Shown here: positions 16,678 through 24,216 of the stretch, one piece after another
Layout: each line of letters starts with the position of its first letter
Numbering within the stretch: the stretch's first letter is position 1
DNA from: JANNNX01 sp031398745
GTDB lineage: Bacteria > Actinomycetota > Acidimicrobiia > Acidimicrobiales > CADCSY01
DNA: 64,000 bases
Reading direction: 5' to 3'
Assembly (NCBI GenBank): GCA_031398745.1
Contig: JANNNX010000057.1
Coordinates: 1 to 64,000 of the forward strand
Program-made: the position numbers and the translations under genes
The notes under the pieces: generated by a model
The model's input: only the letters and a program-made list of their open reading frames with translations
The model's database searches: none
Told to the model about the DNA's origin: nothing

Positions 16678-17359
16678 GGGCTGGCTCCCGGAGGGTGGCC
16701 GCCGGGGCGGCTGCGCTGGGCCCCGTGGTCGTCCCGCCCACGACGGTGACGGTCCGAGCCCCGAGGGCCGAGGCCCACGCATCGTCATGGCTGGCCACCA
16801 CGACCGTCGTCCCGCGGTGGCGGGCCTCGACCAGGAGCTGGTCGAGGGTCGCCAGGGCCTGGGCGTCGAGGCCCGAGCGCGGCTCGTCGAGGAGCCAGAG
16901 CGCCGGCCAGCGGGCGGTGAGCAGGGCCATGGCCACCCGCCGCCGTTGCCCGGCGGACAAGCGGGCGCAGGCGACGTCGGCCAGGCGGCCGTCGAGGCCC
17001 CACCGCGACAATGCGCCGGCCACCGAGTCGGCGGTTGCACCCGTCGAGGCCCGGCACCAGAAGCGTGCGTTCTCGGCCACCGTGAGGTCGTCGTAGAGGC
17101 CGGCCGCGTGGCCTACCAGCCCGACCTGCGCCCGGACCGAACGCCGGTCGGTCCGCAGGTCGTGGCCGAGGACCTCGATGCTCCCGTCGACGACGGCTAC
17201 GAGGCCGGCCAGCGCCCGCAACAGCGTCGACTTGCCGGCGCCGTTGGGGCCCCGCAGGACCACCAGCTCACCGGGTTCGACGTCGAGATCGGCGCCCGCC
17301 AGCGCTGGGAACCGGCCCAGGAGGCAGACGGCGCCGCGGAGGCGAACGGCTTGGCCCAT
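16667..17359 (-). CDS. ccmA: Heme ABC transporter ATP-binding protein CcmA
   Basis: This is the ATPase subunit of CcmAB, 230 aa. Walker A GPNGAGKST (about 37-45), signature LSAGQRRR (about 134) and Walker B LWLLDEP followed by RSGLDAQ are present. It is the first gene of the operon; ATG 17359 has TAGCGT on the minus strand (17376-17371) 11 nt upstream, so the transcript probably has only a few untranslated bases. Confidence 0.93.
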   Translation of the reverse strand: MGQAVRLRGAVCLLGRFPALAGADLDVEPGELVVLRGPNGAGKSTLLRALAGLVAVVDGSIEVLGHDLRTDRRSVRAQVGLVGHAAGLYDDLTVAENARFWCRASTGATADSVAGALSRWGLDGRLADVACARLSAGQRRRVAMALLTARWPALWLLDEPRSGLDAQALATLDQLLVEARHRGTTVVVASHDDAWASALGARTVTVVGGTTTGPSAAAPAATLREPAHVA

Positions 17360-17436
17360 GCGAGGCGGTCACGCTACTGCCGCCCCCGGGGTGCCTCCAA
17401 CGCGCCCCCTCGGCCCGGTGGTCGTCCGCCGACCCG

Positions 17437-17442
17437 TACCCT
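17437..17442 (+). promoter_or_regulatory. -10 box, leaderless start of sortase gene
   Basis: TACCCT ends 8 nt before ATG 17451. Confidence 0.5.
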
Positions 17443-17450
17443 CCCCCGGG

Positions 17451-18344
17451 ATGCTGCTGGCGCGGGTTCTTCGGGAAGTGGGGCGGACCCTGCTGGTCGT
17501 CGGTGTGTTGGTGCTCGCCTTCGTGGCCTACCAGCTGTGGGGGACAGGGATATACGAGGCCCAGGCCCAGGAGGACCTGCGAGCCGAACTCCGCGACGCC
17601 ACCAGCACGACCTCGACCACCAGCGGCGGGTCGACGACGACCACCACTTCCCCCCCGGTGACTCTGGCGGTCGCCGGAGGGGAGGCGATGGGGACCATCC
17701 GCATCCCGGCCATCGGCGTCGACAAGGTCTTCGTCGAAGGGACCGAGGTCGCCGACCTGCGCAAGGGGCCCGGCCACTACACCTCCACGGCGCAGCCCGG
17801 CGAGCGGGGCAACGTCGGCATCGCCGGGCACCGCACCACCTACGGCGCTCCCTTCGGCGACCTCGACCAGCTGGTCGAGGGCGACGAGATCGTGTTGACC
17901 ACCGCGGCGGGGGAGTTTCGGTACCTGGTCGACGACGCGATCGTCGTCACCCCCGACCGGGTCGACGTGCTCGACCCGACCCCCGAGGGCCAACTCACCC
18001 TCACCACATGCCACCCGAAGTACTCGGCCAGCCAACGGCTCGTGGTCCGGGCCCATCTGGAGACGCCCGCCACGGCGTCGACGCCGACCTCGGCCCCGAC
18101 CACCGAGGACGTCCCCGCCCTCGAGTCCGACGATGCCGGCCTCGGCGGTGAGCGTGCCGCGCTGGCGGCCGCCGGGGTCTGGGGAATGCTGGCCGCCGTC
18201 ATGTGGCTGGCCAGCTGGTGGGTGGCTCGCACCGTCGGTGGCTGGCGGCGCTGGGCGGTCTACGGCGGCGCCTCCCCAGCGTTCCTGCTGGCCATCCTGG
18301 TGGCCTTCGAGCAGCTCAACTCGTACCTGCCAACCAACCTCTGA
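17451..18344 (+). CDS. Class E sortase
   Basis: This membrane-bound transpeptidase of 297 aa attaches surface proteins to the cell wall. After an N-terminal helix (about 10-28) and a Ser/Thr linker comes the sortase beta-barrel with catalytic His127 (AGHRTTYGAPF), Cys187 (LTTCHPKYSASQR) and Arg196. Two further C-terminal helices (about 243-263 and 270-290) are typical of class E enzymes. No protein with a C-terminal sorting signal is encoded nearby, so it may be a housekeeping sortase. Confidence 0.9.
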   Translation: MLLARVLREVGRTLLVVGVLVLAFVAYQLWGTGIYEAQAQEDLRAELRDATSTTSTTSGGSTTTTTSPPVTLAVAGGEAMGTIRIPAIGVDKVFVEGTEVADLRKGPGHYTSTAQPGERGNVGIAGHRTTYGAPFGDLDQLVEGDEIVLTTAAGEFRYLVDDAIVVTPDRVDVLDPTPEGQLTLTTCHPKYSASQRLVVRAHLETPATASTPTSAPTTEDVPALESDDAGLGGERAALAAAGVWGMLAAVMWLASWWVARTVGGWRRWAVYGGASPAFLLAILVAFEQLNSYLPTNL

Positions 18345-18377
18345 GGAGGCCGGTCGAGGCGGTCGACCACCCCTCGG

Positions 18378-18383
18378 TACGCT
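18378..18383 (+). promoter_or_regulatory. -10 box, leaderless start of DUF5317 gene
   Basis: TACGCT ends 7 nt before GTG 18391. Confidence 0.5.
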
Positions 18384-18390
18384 CCGGCCC

Positions 18391-18993
18391 GTGAGCCTCC
18401 TGGTGGCGGTCGTCATCGGCGGCGCGCTCGGCTTCGCTCTCGGCGGCCGAGCCACCGATGCCGCCGAGGCCCGGTTCCGGGCGTGGTGGCTGCTCCCCGT
18501 CGGTGTGGGCCTGCAGGCCGCACCCTCGCTGCTCGACGTGGGCGCCGACCGCGCCTTCGTCTGGGTGGCCGCGTCCTACCTCGTGCTCTCGGCGTTCGTG
18601 GTGGTCAACCTGCACCTGGTCGGCATGCCCGTCGTCCTGCTCGGTCTGGCCATGAACGTGGTCGTCATCGGGCTCAACCAGGGCATGCCGGTGCGCACCG
18701 ACGCCCTCCTCGCCGTCGGGGCGACCTCGCAGGAAGACCTGGCCACGGTGGTCCTCGACAGCAAGCACCACCTCGAGACCGGCGAGGACAGGCTCACCTG
18801 GCTGGGCGACATCATCCCGGTCCGGCCGACCGGCGAGATCCTCTCCTTCGGCGACCTCGTGCTCGCGGTGGGGACCGGCAACGTCATCTTTCGGGTGCTC
18901 AAGCCGGCCCGACGCACCCGCACCCGAGGACCCTCGGCGGTACCGAGCGCGCCCCGAGTGACGGCAGCCACTCCCCCGACCCTGGTGCCCTGA
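18391..18993 (+). CDS. DUF5317 family membrane protein
   Basis: This 200-aa membrane protein has four or five hydrophobic segments and the family-like stretch NVVVIGLNQGMPV, followed by DSKHHLETGEDRLTWLGDIIP and SFGDLVLAVG. It resembles the actinobacterial DUF5317 family, whose function is unknown; genes of this family commonly lie near HD-GYP proteins, as here. GTG 18391 fits both the first helix and a leaderless promoter. Confidence 0.75.
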   Translation: MSLLVAVVIGGALGFALGGRATDAAEARFRAWWLLPVGVGLQAAPSLLDVGADRAFVWVAASYLVLSAFVVVNLHLVGMPVVLLGLAMNVVVIGLNQGMPVRTDALLAVGATSQEDLATVVLDSKHHLETGEDRLTWLGDIIPVRPTGEILSFGDLVLAVGTGNVIFRVLKPARRTRTRGPSAVPSAPRVTAATPPTLVP

Positions 18994-19229
18994 CCACAAG
19001 TCGAACTACGGTGTCCGATCCCGGGTGGAGCTGGGGCCTCAAGTGATCGCTGAGTTCTTCCGATACTCAGCGTAGGGCCCGACCGGGCCAATTGACATCT
19101 GAATCGAGAGGGAGACGGCGGGCGCGAGTGCTCCTATAGCGGTAGCGAATCAGCGGTGCGATCTTCTCAAGCACGGTGCCGAGCACGGACTCAACGACGC
19201 TCGGCACCGACGGGAGGGAGGTGCTGCTC
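18994..19229. other. Lower-GC noncoding stretch before micro-ORF
   Basis: This 236-nt gap is clearly less GC-rich than its neighbours. It holds a 7-bp inverted repeat CGCTGAG/CTCAGCG (19048-19054 and 19066-19072) without a T-tract, a TTGACA (19092-19097) without a well-spaced -10, and TATAGC at 19135-19140. No known riboswitch consensus was recognised. A very short frame (about 16 codons from 19025) is not convincing as a gene. Confidence 0.4.
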
Positions 19230-19316
19230 ATGAAGAGGGTGTACTTCCGCCTGGCGACCTTGGCTGCCAGTGTGTCATCGCTCCTGCTCGCCACCTCGGC
19301 GTACAGGCGCAGGTAG
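19230..19316 (+). CDS. Putative 28-residue hydrophobic peptide
   Basis: This micro-ORF begins MKRVYFRLATLAAS, continues with a Ser/Leu-rich hydrophobic run and ends in a basic RRR. It has one of the best Shine-Dalgarno sequences in the window: GGAGGGAGG (19213-19221), 8 nt before ATG 19230. It ends 54 nt before a membrane HD-domain protein. It could be a leader peptide, a small membrane regulator or a signal peptide precursor; it lacks the cysteine of AgrD-like pheromones. Coding is suggested by the ribosome-binding site only. Confidence 0.4.
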   Translation: MKRVYFRLATLAASVSSLLLATSAYRRR

Positions 19317-19370
19317 TCACCACTCCGTCACAACCGCACTTGTCTCGCCGCCTCCCGCTCGATTCAGGCC

Positions 19371-20753
19371 ATGCCCAGGACCTCGCCTTTGACCTCCACC
19401 CGCAAGACTCTCATCGACTTCGCGTTCCTGGCCGCGGCCGTCGCCGCAGTCACGATGGCTGTCACCGTCAATGGTCAACCGCGCTGGGTCACACTCGTGG
19501 TCTTCAGCCTTCCCGCCGTCGCCAGTGCCAACACAGCACTCCGACCGTGGGATGCCGATGCCGATGTCAGCTTGGTGCTGTTCCTCGCCATGGCCGCCCT
19601 CGGGTTCCTCGGAGCTGACGGCAATGAGGGTGCAATCGCGACCACGATTGCCATCTCTCTGTGTGACGCTTTGACGTGGGACACCTTCCGTCGACGTCGG
19701 TGGCACGCGGTGGCCATCAACATCGGGGCGACCACGCTCTCCGCCGGTGGAGCAGCGTCGACCTACCTCCTGCTCCTGCAACTGGATGTGCTGCAGGTCA
19801 TTGCCATGGGCGCGTCGGTCGTGGCCTACGCATCGATCAACATCTGCACGCTCTTGTTCTCGGTCTACCTCGATCGAGAGATCCCTGTGAAGGTCCTTTG
19901 GTCGGACATCCGGCCGACCATCCCCAACTACTTCGCCACCGGAATCATCGGACTGCTCGTGGGGGTGCTGGCCGTCACCATCGGGCCGGCAGTGATCGTT
20001 TTCTCGATCATCCTGTTCGCGATCTCCCGATGGACATTCACGACCTTCCTCCGGCTGCGCTCCACCCAGGGTGCGGTCCTGCGCGTCTTCGTCCGGCTGA
20101 TCGAGGCCAAGGACGCGTACACCGCCGGGCACACCGAGCGGGTAGCGGTGTTCGCCCGGTGCATCGGGGAGGAGCTCGGCCTCCCGCCGGAGCGCATCGA
20201 TCGCCTCCACCGGGCCGCCCTGATGCACGACGTGGGCAAGTTGGCCGTTCCCAGCCGACTGCTCAACAAGCCCGGGCGCCTCACCCCTGAGGAGTGGGAC
20301 GTGATGAAGCGCCACAACACGGTGGGAGTGGGCATCCTCGGGCGCATCGACTTCCTGCGGGAGACCGCGGTCACTGCCTCCGACAAGCACGGCCACTACA
20401 ACGCTCCAGGCCACGACACGCCGCCCGACCTGGTGTTCGAGGCCCACATCGTCGCCGTCGCCGATGCCTTCGACGCCATGACCTCGACCCGCTCCTACCG
20501 ACAGGCCCTCGACCAGTCGGTCGCCTTCGCCGAGCTGCGCAAGCACTCCGGGACCCAGTTCAACCCCGAGTGTGCGGAAGCGCTGATCGCCGCCATCGAG
20601 CGCCGGGGCGAACGCTACGGCGCCGGCCACGAGACCGACATCCACGAGTTCGCGGTCCCGCCGCCGATCGTCGGTGTCGGCTCGGCCGGCCTCGGCGATC
20701 TGGCCTCGGGCGCGACTGCGGGGGTCTCGTCGACCAGCGACGGCGAGGCGTGA
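19371..20753 (+). CDS. Membrane HD-domain phosphohydrolase, HD-GYP-like with degenerate GYP motif
   Basis: This 460-aa protein has an N-terminal sensor of about seven membrane helices (about 10-225) and a C-terminal HD-GYP-type domain (about 235-415). The HD metal ligands look complete: His in AYTAGHTERVAVFAR, His286-Asp287 in LMHDVGKLAV and Asp in VAVADAFDAMTS. Where HD-GYP phosphodiesterases have HHExxDGxGYP this protein has SDKHGHYNAPGHD, so cyclic di-GMP hydrolysis is uncertain. The membrane part uses noticeably more A/T at third positions than the HD part. It overlaps the next gene, a related protein, by 4 nt (GTGA). Confidence 0.82.
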   Translation: MPRTSPLTSTRKTLIDFAFLAAAVAAVTMAVTVNGQPRWVTLVVFSLPAVASANTALRPWDADADVSLVLFLAMAALGFLGADGNEGAIATTIAISLCDALTWDTFRRRRWHAVAINIGATTLSAGGAASTYLLLLQLDVLQVIAMGASVVAYASINICTLLFSVYLDREIPVKVLWSDIRPTIPNYFATGIIGLLVGVLAVTIGPAVIVFSIILFAISRWTFTTFLRLRSTQGAVLRVFVRLIEAKDAYTAGHTERVAVFARCIGEELGLPPERIDRLHRAALMHDVGKLAVPSRLLNKPGRLTPEEWDVMKRHNTVGVGILGRIDFLRETAVTASDKHGHYNAPGHDTPPDLVFEAHIVAVADAFDAMTSTRSYRQALDQSVAFAELRKHSGTQFNPECAEALIAAIERRGERYGAGHETDIHEFAVPPPIVGVGSAGLGDLASGATAGVSSTSDGEA

Positions 20754-22027
20754 TCCCCCTCGACCGGCATCGGCCGATCGCCCTGGCGGTATCGGCGGGC
20801 GCGGGCTTGGCCATCGGACTCGGCGCTACCTCCCTGTGGAGCGGCCGAGCTCTGACCGTCGGCGTGCTGACGGTCGTCGTCGCCCTCCTGTCGTTGGCAC
20901 CCCTACGCCTCCGGGTGGACGCCGCCATCCCGCTCGGCGCGGTGGCCGTTATCGCACTCCCCGCGCTGCTCCCCGCGGCCCAGGCCCTCGGCGTCCTGGC
21001 CGTGGGAGCCCTCCTCGCCACCGCCGTCCGAACCCTCGAGCGGGGCGTCGGCGACGGCCGGTCCACCGGCGCCCGACTCGCAGTGACCAGTGCCGCGGCA
21101 CTGGCGTCGGGGGTCGAGGTGGCCCTGCGGTGGCCGTCGGCCGACGTCGCCGTCGTCACCCTGGCCGCCGCCGTCGCTTACGTGGCCGCCGACATCGTGG
21201 TCACCCGGGTGGTGCAGATCGACGGCCACCGCCTCGACGTCGTGGGCGCGGCGCCGGCCTACGTGACGGTGGCCTCGTCGGCCGTCCTGATCGCCATCAC
21301 CACCGAGCGGGTGGGGGTGGCCATGGCCTTGGCCGCCTCGTTGCCGCTGCTCGTCACCCGGTTCTCGTTCGAGCGCTATGCCGACGCCGACGCCACCCTG
21401 CGCCAGACCGTGCAGGCGCTGGGCCTGGTTCCCGAGCTCTCGGGTCAGGCCCCCCTCGGCCACAGCGAACGAGCCGCCCATTACGCCGACGCCCTCAGTC
21501 GGCAACTGTCGCTGTCGCGACGTGAGCGGGAGCGGGTCGTGACCGCCACCCGCCTCTGCCGCCTCGGGGCCGTCCAGTACGACCCGCCGGCCGTGGGCGA
21601 GTTGATCGACCAGCCCGCGGCCAGCCCCGACGACGTGGCCACGGCCGGCGCCAAGGTGCTCCGCGACGCCGGTTTCCCCACCGATGTGGCCGATCTCATC
21701 GAGGTCGCCAAGGCGGGCACCAATGCCACCCCGCCCTCTCTCGAAGCGGCGGTGGTGCAGCTGGCGGTGGCCTTCGACGAGCTCGTGGGGCGCGACCCGA
21801 GTCGCGCCGACCACGCCCTGGCCCTGGTGACGGCCCGAGCGGGCGACGGCGTGACCCGCCGGGTGGCGGCCGAACTGCACGGCCTGGTGGCCCACGACCC
21901 GGCGCTCGTGGGGCGGGCGGTGGCCTCGGGAGAAGTCTTCCAGGAGGCGGCCGACGGTCTCGATCTCCGGTCGCTTATGGGCCCCGACGGGGGCACACTG
22001 GTCCCGTTCGTTCGCCGACGGGCCTGA
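20750..22027 (+). CDS. Membrane protein with degenerate HD-like domain (putative pseudoenzyme)
   Basis: This 425-aa protein repeats the architecture of its neighbour: about seven helices (about 10-205), then a helical domain that aligns with the HD domain. The first helix is kept (GHSERAAHYADALSRQL against GHTERVAVFARCIGEEL). The HD pair is replaced (ATRLCRLGAVQYD against ALMHDVGKLAV), the later Asp is lost (LAVAFDELVG against VADAFDAMTS), and no GYP-like loop is seen. It should therefore be catalytically inactive and may act as a partner or regulator of the upstream HD protein, with which it is translationally coupled. No family name is claimed. Confidence 0.7.
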   Translation: MIPLDRHRPIALAVSAGAGLAIGLGATSLWSGRALTVGVLTVVVALLSLAPLRLRVDAAIPLGAVAVIALPALLPAAQALGVLAVGALLATAVRTLERGVGDGRSTGARLAVTSAAALASGVEVALRWPSADVAVVTLAAAVAYVAADIVVTRVVQIDGHRLDVVGAAPAYVTVASSAVLIAITTERVGVAMALAASLPLLVTRFSFERYADADATLRQTVQALGLVPELSGQAPLGHSERAAHYADALSRQLSLSRRERERVVTATRLCRLGAVQYDPPAVGELIDQPAASPDDVATAGAKVLRDAGFPTDVADLIEVAKAGTNATPPSLEAAVVQLAVAFDELVGRDPSRADHALALVTARAGDGVTRRVAAELHGLVAHDPALVGRAVASGEVFQEAADGLDLRSLMGPDGGTLVPFVRRRA

Positions 22028-22064
22028 TCCGACACCCGTTGGCTCTCCGACCACGGAGAGTGAC

Positions 22065-22070
22065 TACCGT
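22065..22070 (+). promoter_or_regulatory. -10 box, leaderless start of 22077 gene
   Basis: TACCGT ends 6 nt before ATG 22077. Confidence 0.5.
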
Positions 22071-22076
22071 GGCGCC

Positions 22077-22871
22077 ATGAACCTCGACCTCGTGGCCGTC
22101 GAACGCGAGCTGTGCCGCATCCCCGACGTGCGCGCGGCGCGGGTGGTCGCCGGTCCCGACGGCCAGCCCGTCGAGATCCACGTGCTCGCCGCGCCGGGCA
22201 AGGCGGCCAAGCAGATCGTGCGCGACGTCCAATCGGTGACCGTCGCCACGTTCGGGGTCGAGATCGACCACCGCATCGTCAGCGTCGTCCAGCTCGACGA
22301 GCCCGGCCCCCCGCCGGCCCCGTCCAGCGCGGCGACCCCGCCCGAGCCGCTCTCCCCTCCGGCCGACGACCCCACGCCGGAGCGCCGACCCGAGGAGGTC
22401 CACGTGGCCTCCGCCACGGCCGAGGCAACGCGCCCCGCGGCCGACGACGAGCGGGTCCCCTCCACGGCCATCGAGTCCATCACCGCCCCCCGGACCATGG
22501 TCGAACGGGTGGTCGCGTCGCGGTCGGACACCGACTACGAGTGTGAGGTCACGCTCCGCCTGGCCGACGAGCGAGTCACCGGCCGGGCCGAAGGATCGGT
22601 CGCCAGCACCGCGTCGCATCGGCTGGTGGCCGAGGCCACGCTGGCCGCGCTGGCCGAGCTCGGGCAGGTCGACCGGGCCGTCCACATCGAGACCGCCACC
22701 ATCTTCGAGGTCGTGGGTCGACCGATCGCCTTCGTGACCGTGGTGGTCGTCCACCGGCCCTACGAGGAGCTGCTCAGCGGGTCGGCACCGGTCCGGGGCA
22801 GCGGCGAACACGAGGCGCTGGTCCGCGCCGTCCTCGACGCCACCAACCGGCGCGTCGCGGGGACGTCCTAG
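22077..22871 (+). CDS. Hypothetical protein, two alpha/beta domains with Pro-rich linker
   Basis: The protein is 264 aa and soluble. A short N-terminal domain (about 1-75; IPDVRAARVVAGPDGQPVEI then VEIDHRIVSVVQL) has the alternating pattern of an ACT/ferredoxin-like fold. A Pro/Ala/Glu-rich linker (about 78-130) follows, then a C-terminal domain (about 145-225; RLADERVTGRAEGSVASTAS, AEATLAALAELG, FVTVVVVHRPYEEL). I do not recognise a catalytic motif. It shares an apparent transcription direction with the glycosyltransferase just downstream (8 nt to the proposed start) and may be co-expressed. Confidence 0.6.
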   Translation: MNLDLVAVERELCRIPDVRAARVVAGPDGQPVEIHVLAAPGKAAKQIVRDVQSVTVATFGVEIDHRIVSVVQLDEPGPPPAPSSAATPPEPLSPPADDPTPERRPEEVHVASATAEATRPAADDERVPSTAIESITAPRTMVERVVASRSDTDYECEVTLRLADERVTGRAEGSVASTASHRLVAEATLAALAELGQVDRAVHIETATIFEVVGRPIAFVTVVVVHRPYEELLSGSAPVRGSGEHEALVRAVLDATNRRVAGTS

Positions 22872-22879
22872 GCCAGCCG

Positions 22880-23950
22880 ACGGCCGCCACCGTCGCTCTC
22901 CTGTCGTTCCGCCTCGGCGGCCTCGACGGCGTCTCGGTGGTGGCCGACGCATGGGCTTCCACCGTGCGGCGGCTCGGTCACCAGGTGGTCACAGTGGCCG
23001 GCGCCGGACCGGTCGACCGCCGGGTGCCGGGCCTGGCCTGGCCCCCGTCCGACGGTCCAGCCGAGCCCGCGGCCTCGACCGCGGCCGCGCTGGCCGAGGC
23101 ACTCGGCGACGTCGATCTGGTCATCGTCGAGAATGTCTGCTCGCTGCCATTGGCCCCCGCGGTGACCGCCGCCGTCACCCAGGCCCTGACCGGACGCGCC
23201 GCGGTGCTGCACCACCACGACCTGCCCTGGCAGCGGTCGCGGTTCGCCGACGTCGACGGGTGGCCCCCCGACGACCCGGCCTGGCGCCACGTCACCATCA
23301 ACGATCTGTCCCGCCGGGAGCTGGCCGAGCGCGGCATCCCGGCCACCACGATCTACAACGGCTTCGACCCCCATCCCTCGCCCGGCGACCGTGCGCGCAC
23401 CCGGGCGCGGCTCGACCTCGGGCCGGCCACCACCCTGGCCCTGCATCCGGTCCGGGCCATCGAACGCAAGGGCATCGACCGAGCGTTGGCCGCCTCCGCC
23501 GCGCTCGACGCCGTCTACTGGCTCACCGGTCCGGCCGAAGAGGGCTACGAGACCGAGCTGGCCCGACTGCTCGACAGCTTCCCCGGACGCTGGATCCACC
23601 AGCCCACGGGAGCGTTCGGAGCCACCCTGGACGACGCCTACGCTGCCGCCGACGTGGTCATGTTCCCCTCGCGGTGGGAAGGGTTTGGCAACCCCCCGAT
23701 CGAAGCCGCCCTTCGCCGGAGGCCGGCGGTGGTGGGCCGCTACCCGGTAGCCGACGAGCTGCGCGGCCTGGGCTTTCGTTGGTTCGACGTCGACGACACC
23801 GATGATGTCCGCCGCTTCCTGCTCGACCCGGCCGACCCGGCCAACGTCGAGCTGCTCGAGGCCAACGCCGAGGTGGCCCGCCACCACCTGTCGCTCGACC
23901 GACTGGCCGACGACCTCGACCGGCTGCTGCACGAGATGGGGGTGGCGTGA
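22880..23950 (+). CDS. Glycosyltransferase family 4 protein, start codon unclear
   Basis: This is a GT-B-fold glycosyltransferase. It has the N-terminal Rossmann strand and loop TVALLSFRLGGLDGVSVVAD, a middle region with HHHDLPWQRSRF, and a C-terminal domain with HPVRAIERKGIDRAL, AYAAADVVMFPSRWEGFGNP and the acidic E of that loop. The first standard start, GTG 22937, lies after the conserved first strand and would remove it. Upstream, the only near-cognate codon before the strand is ACG 22880; CTG 22901 falls inside it. ACG 22880 is therefore a tentative start. Sugar donor and acceptor are unknown. Confidence 0.75.
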   Translation, partial: TAATVALLSFRLGGLDGVSVVADAWASTVRRLGHQVVTVAGAGPVDRRVPGLAWPPSDGPAEPAASTAAALAEALGDVDLVIVENVCSLPLAPAVTAAVTQALTGRAAVLHHHDLPWQRSRFADVDGWPPDDPAWRHVTINDLSRRELAERGIPATTIYNGFDPHPSPGDRARTRARLDLGPATTLALHPVRAIERKGIDRALAASAALDAVYWLTGPAEEGYETELARLLDSFPGRWIHQPTGAFGATLDDAYAAADVVMFPSRWEGFGNPPIEAALRRRPAVVGRYPVADELRGLGFRWFDVDDTDDVRRFLLDPADPANVELLEANAEVARHHLSLDRLADDLDRLLHEMGVA

Positions 23951-24207
23951 GTAGCGGTGACGATCGGGTGCGCCAGCAGCGCACCACGGTGGCCCGCTGG
24001 GTCGAGCGGGCCCAGCGGGTCGGCTACCTGGCCTGGGCAGTGTCGACCGCGCTGGTGATCGTCGGACTGCTCACGACCTTCTCCTCCGCGATCGCGACCG
24101 CGGTCGTGGTCTGCCTGGTCGGGGGGTCGATCGTGCTGGCCCCGGCGATCATCCTCGGCTACGCAGTCCGGGCCGCAGAGCGCGACGACCGCGAGCGGGG
24201 CCTCTAG
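23947..24207 (+). CDS. Small membrane protein, two helices
   Basis: The protein is 86 aa, with a basic N-terminus (about 1-22), two hydrophobic segments (about 27-48 and 52-73) and a charged tail (RAAERDDRERGL). GTG 23947 overlaps the glycosyltransferase stop as GTGA, so the two are translationally coupled. No family was recognised; it could anchor or modulate the glycosyltransferase. Confidence 0.65.
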   Translation: MSSGDDRVRQQRTTVARWVERAQRVGYLAWAVSTALVIVGLLTTFSSAIATAVVVCLVGGSIVLAPAIILGYAVRAAERDDRERGL

Positions 24208-24210
24208 CTT
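24205..24210 (+). promoter_or_regulatory. -10 box, leaderless start of alcohol dehydrogenase gene
   Basis: TAGCTT ends 6 nt before GTG 24217; its TAG is also the stop codon of the preceding gene. Confidence 0.45.
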
Positions 24211-24216
24211 CGGCTC

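Noticed and set aside
19067..19294. 75-codon minus-strand frame in the gap before the HD gene
   Set aside because: It has no ribosome-binding site or recognisable family, and it overlaps the better-supported micro-ORF on the plus strand.
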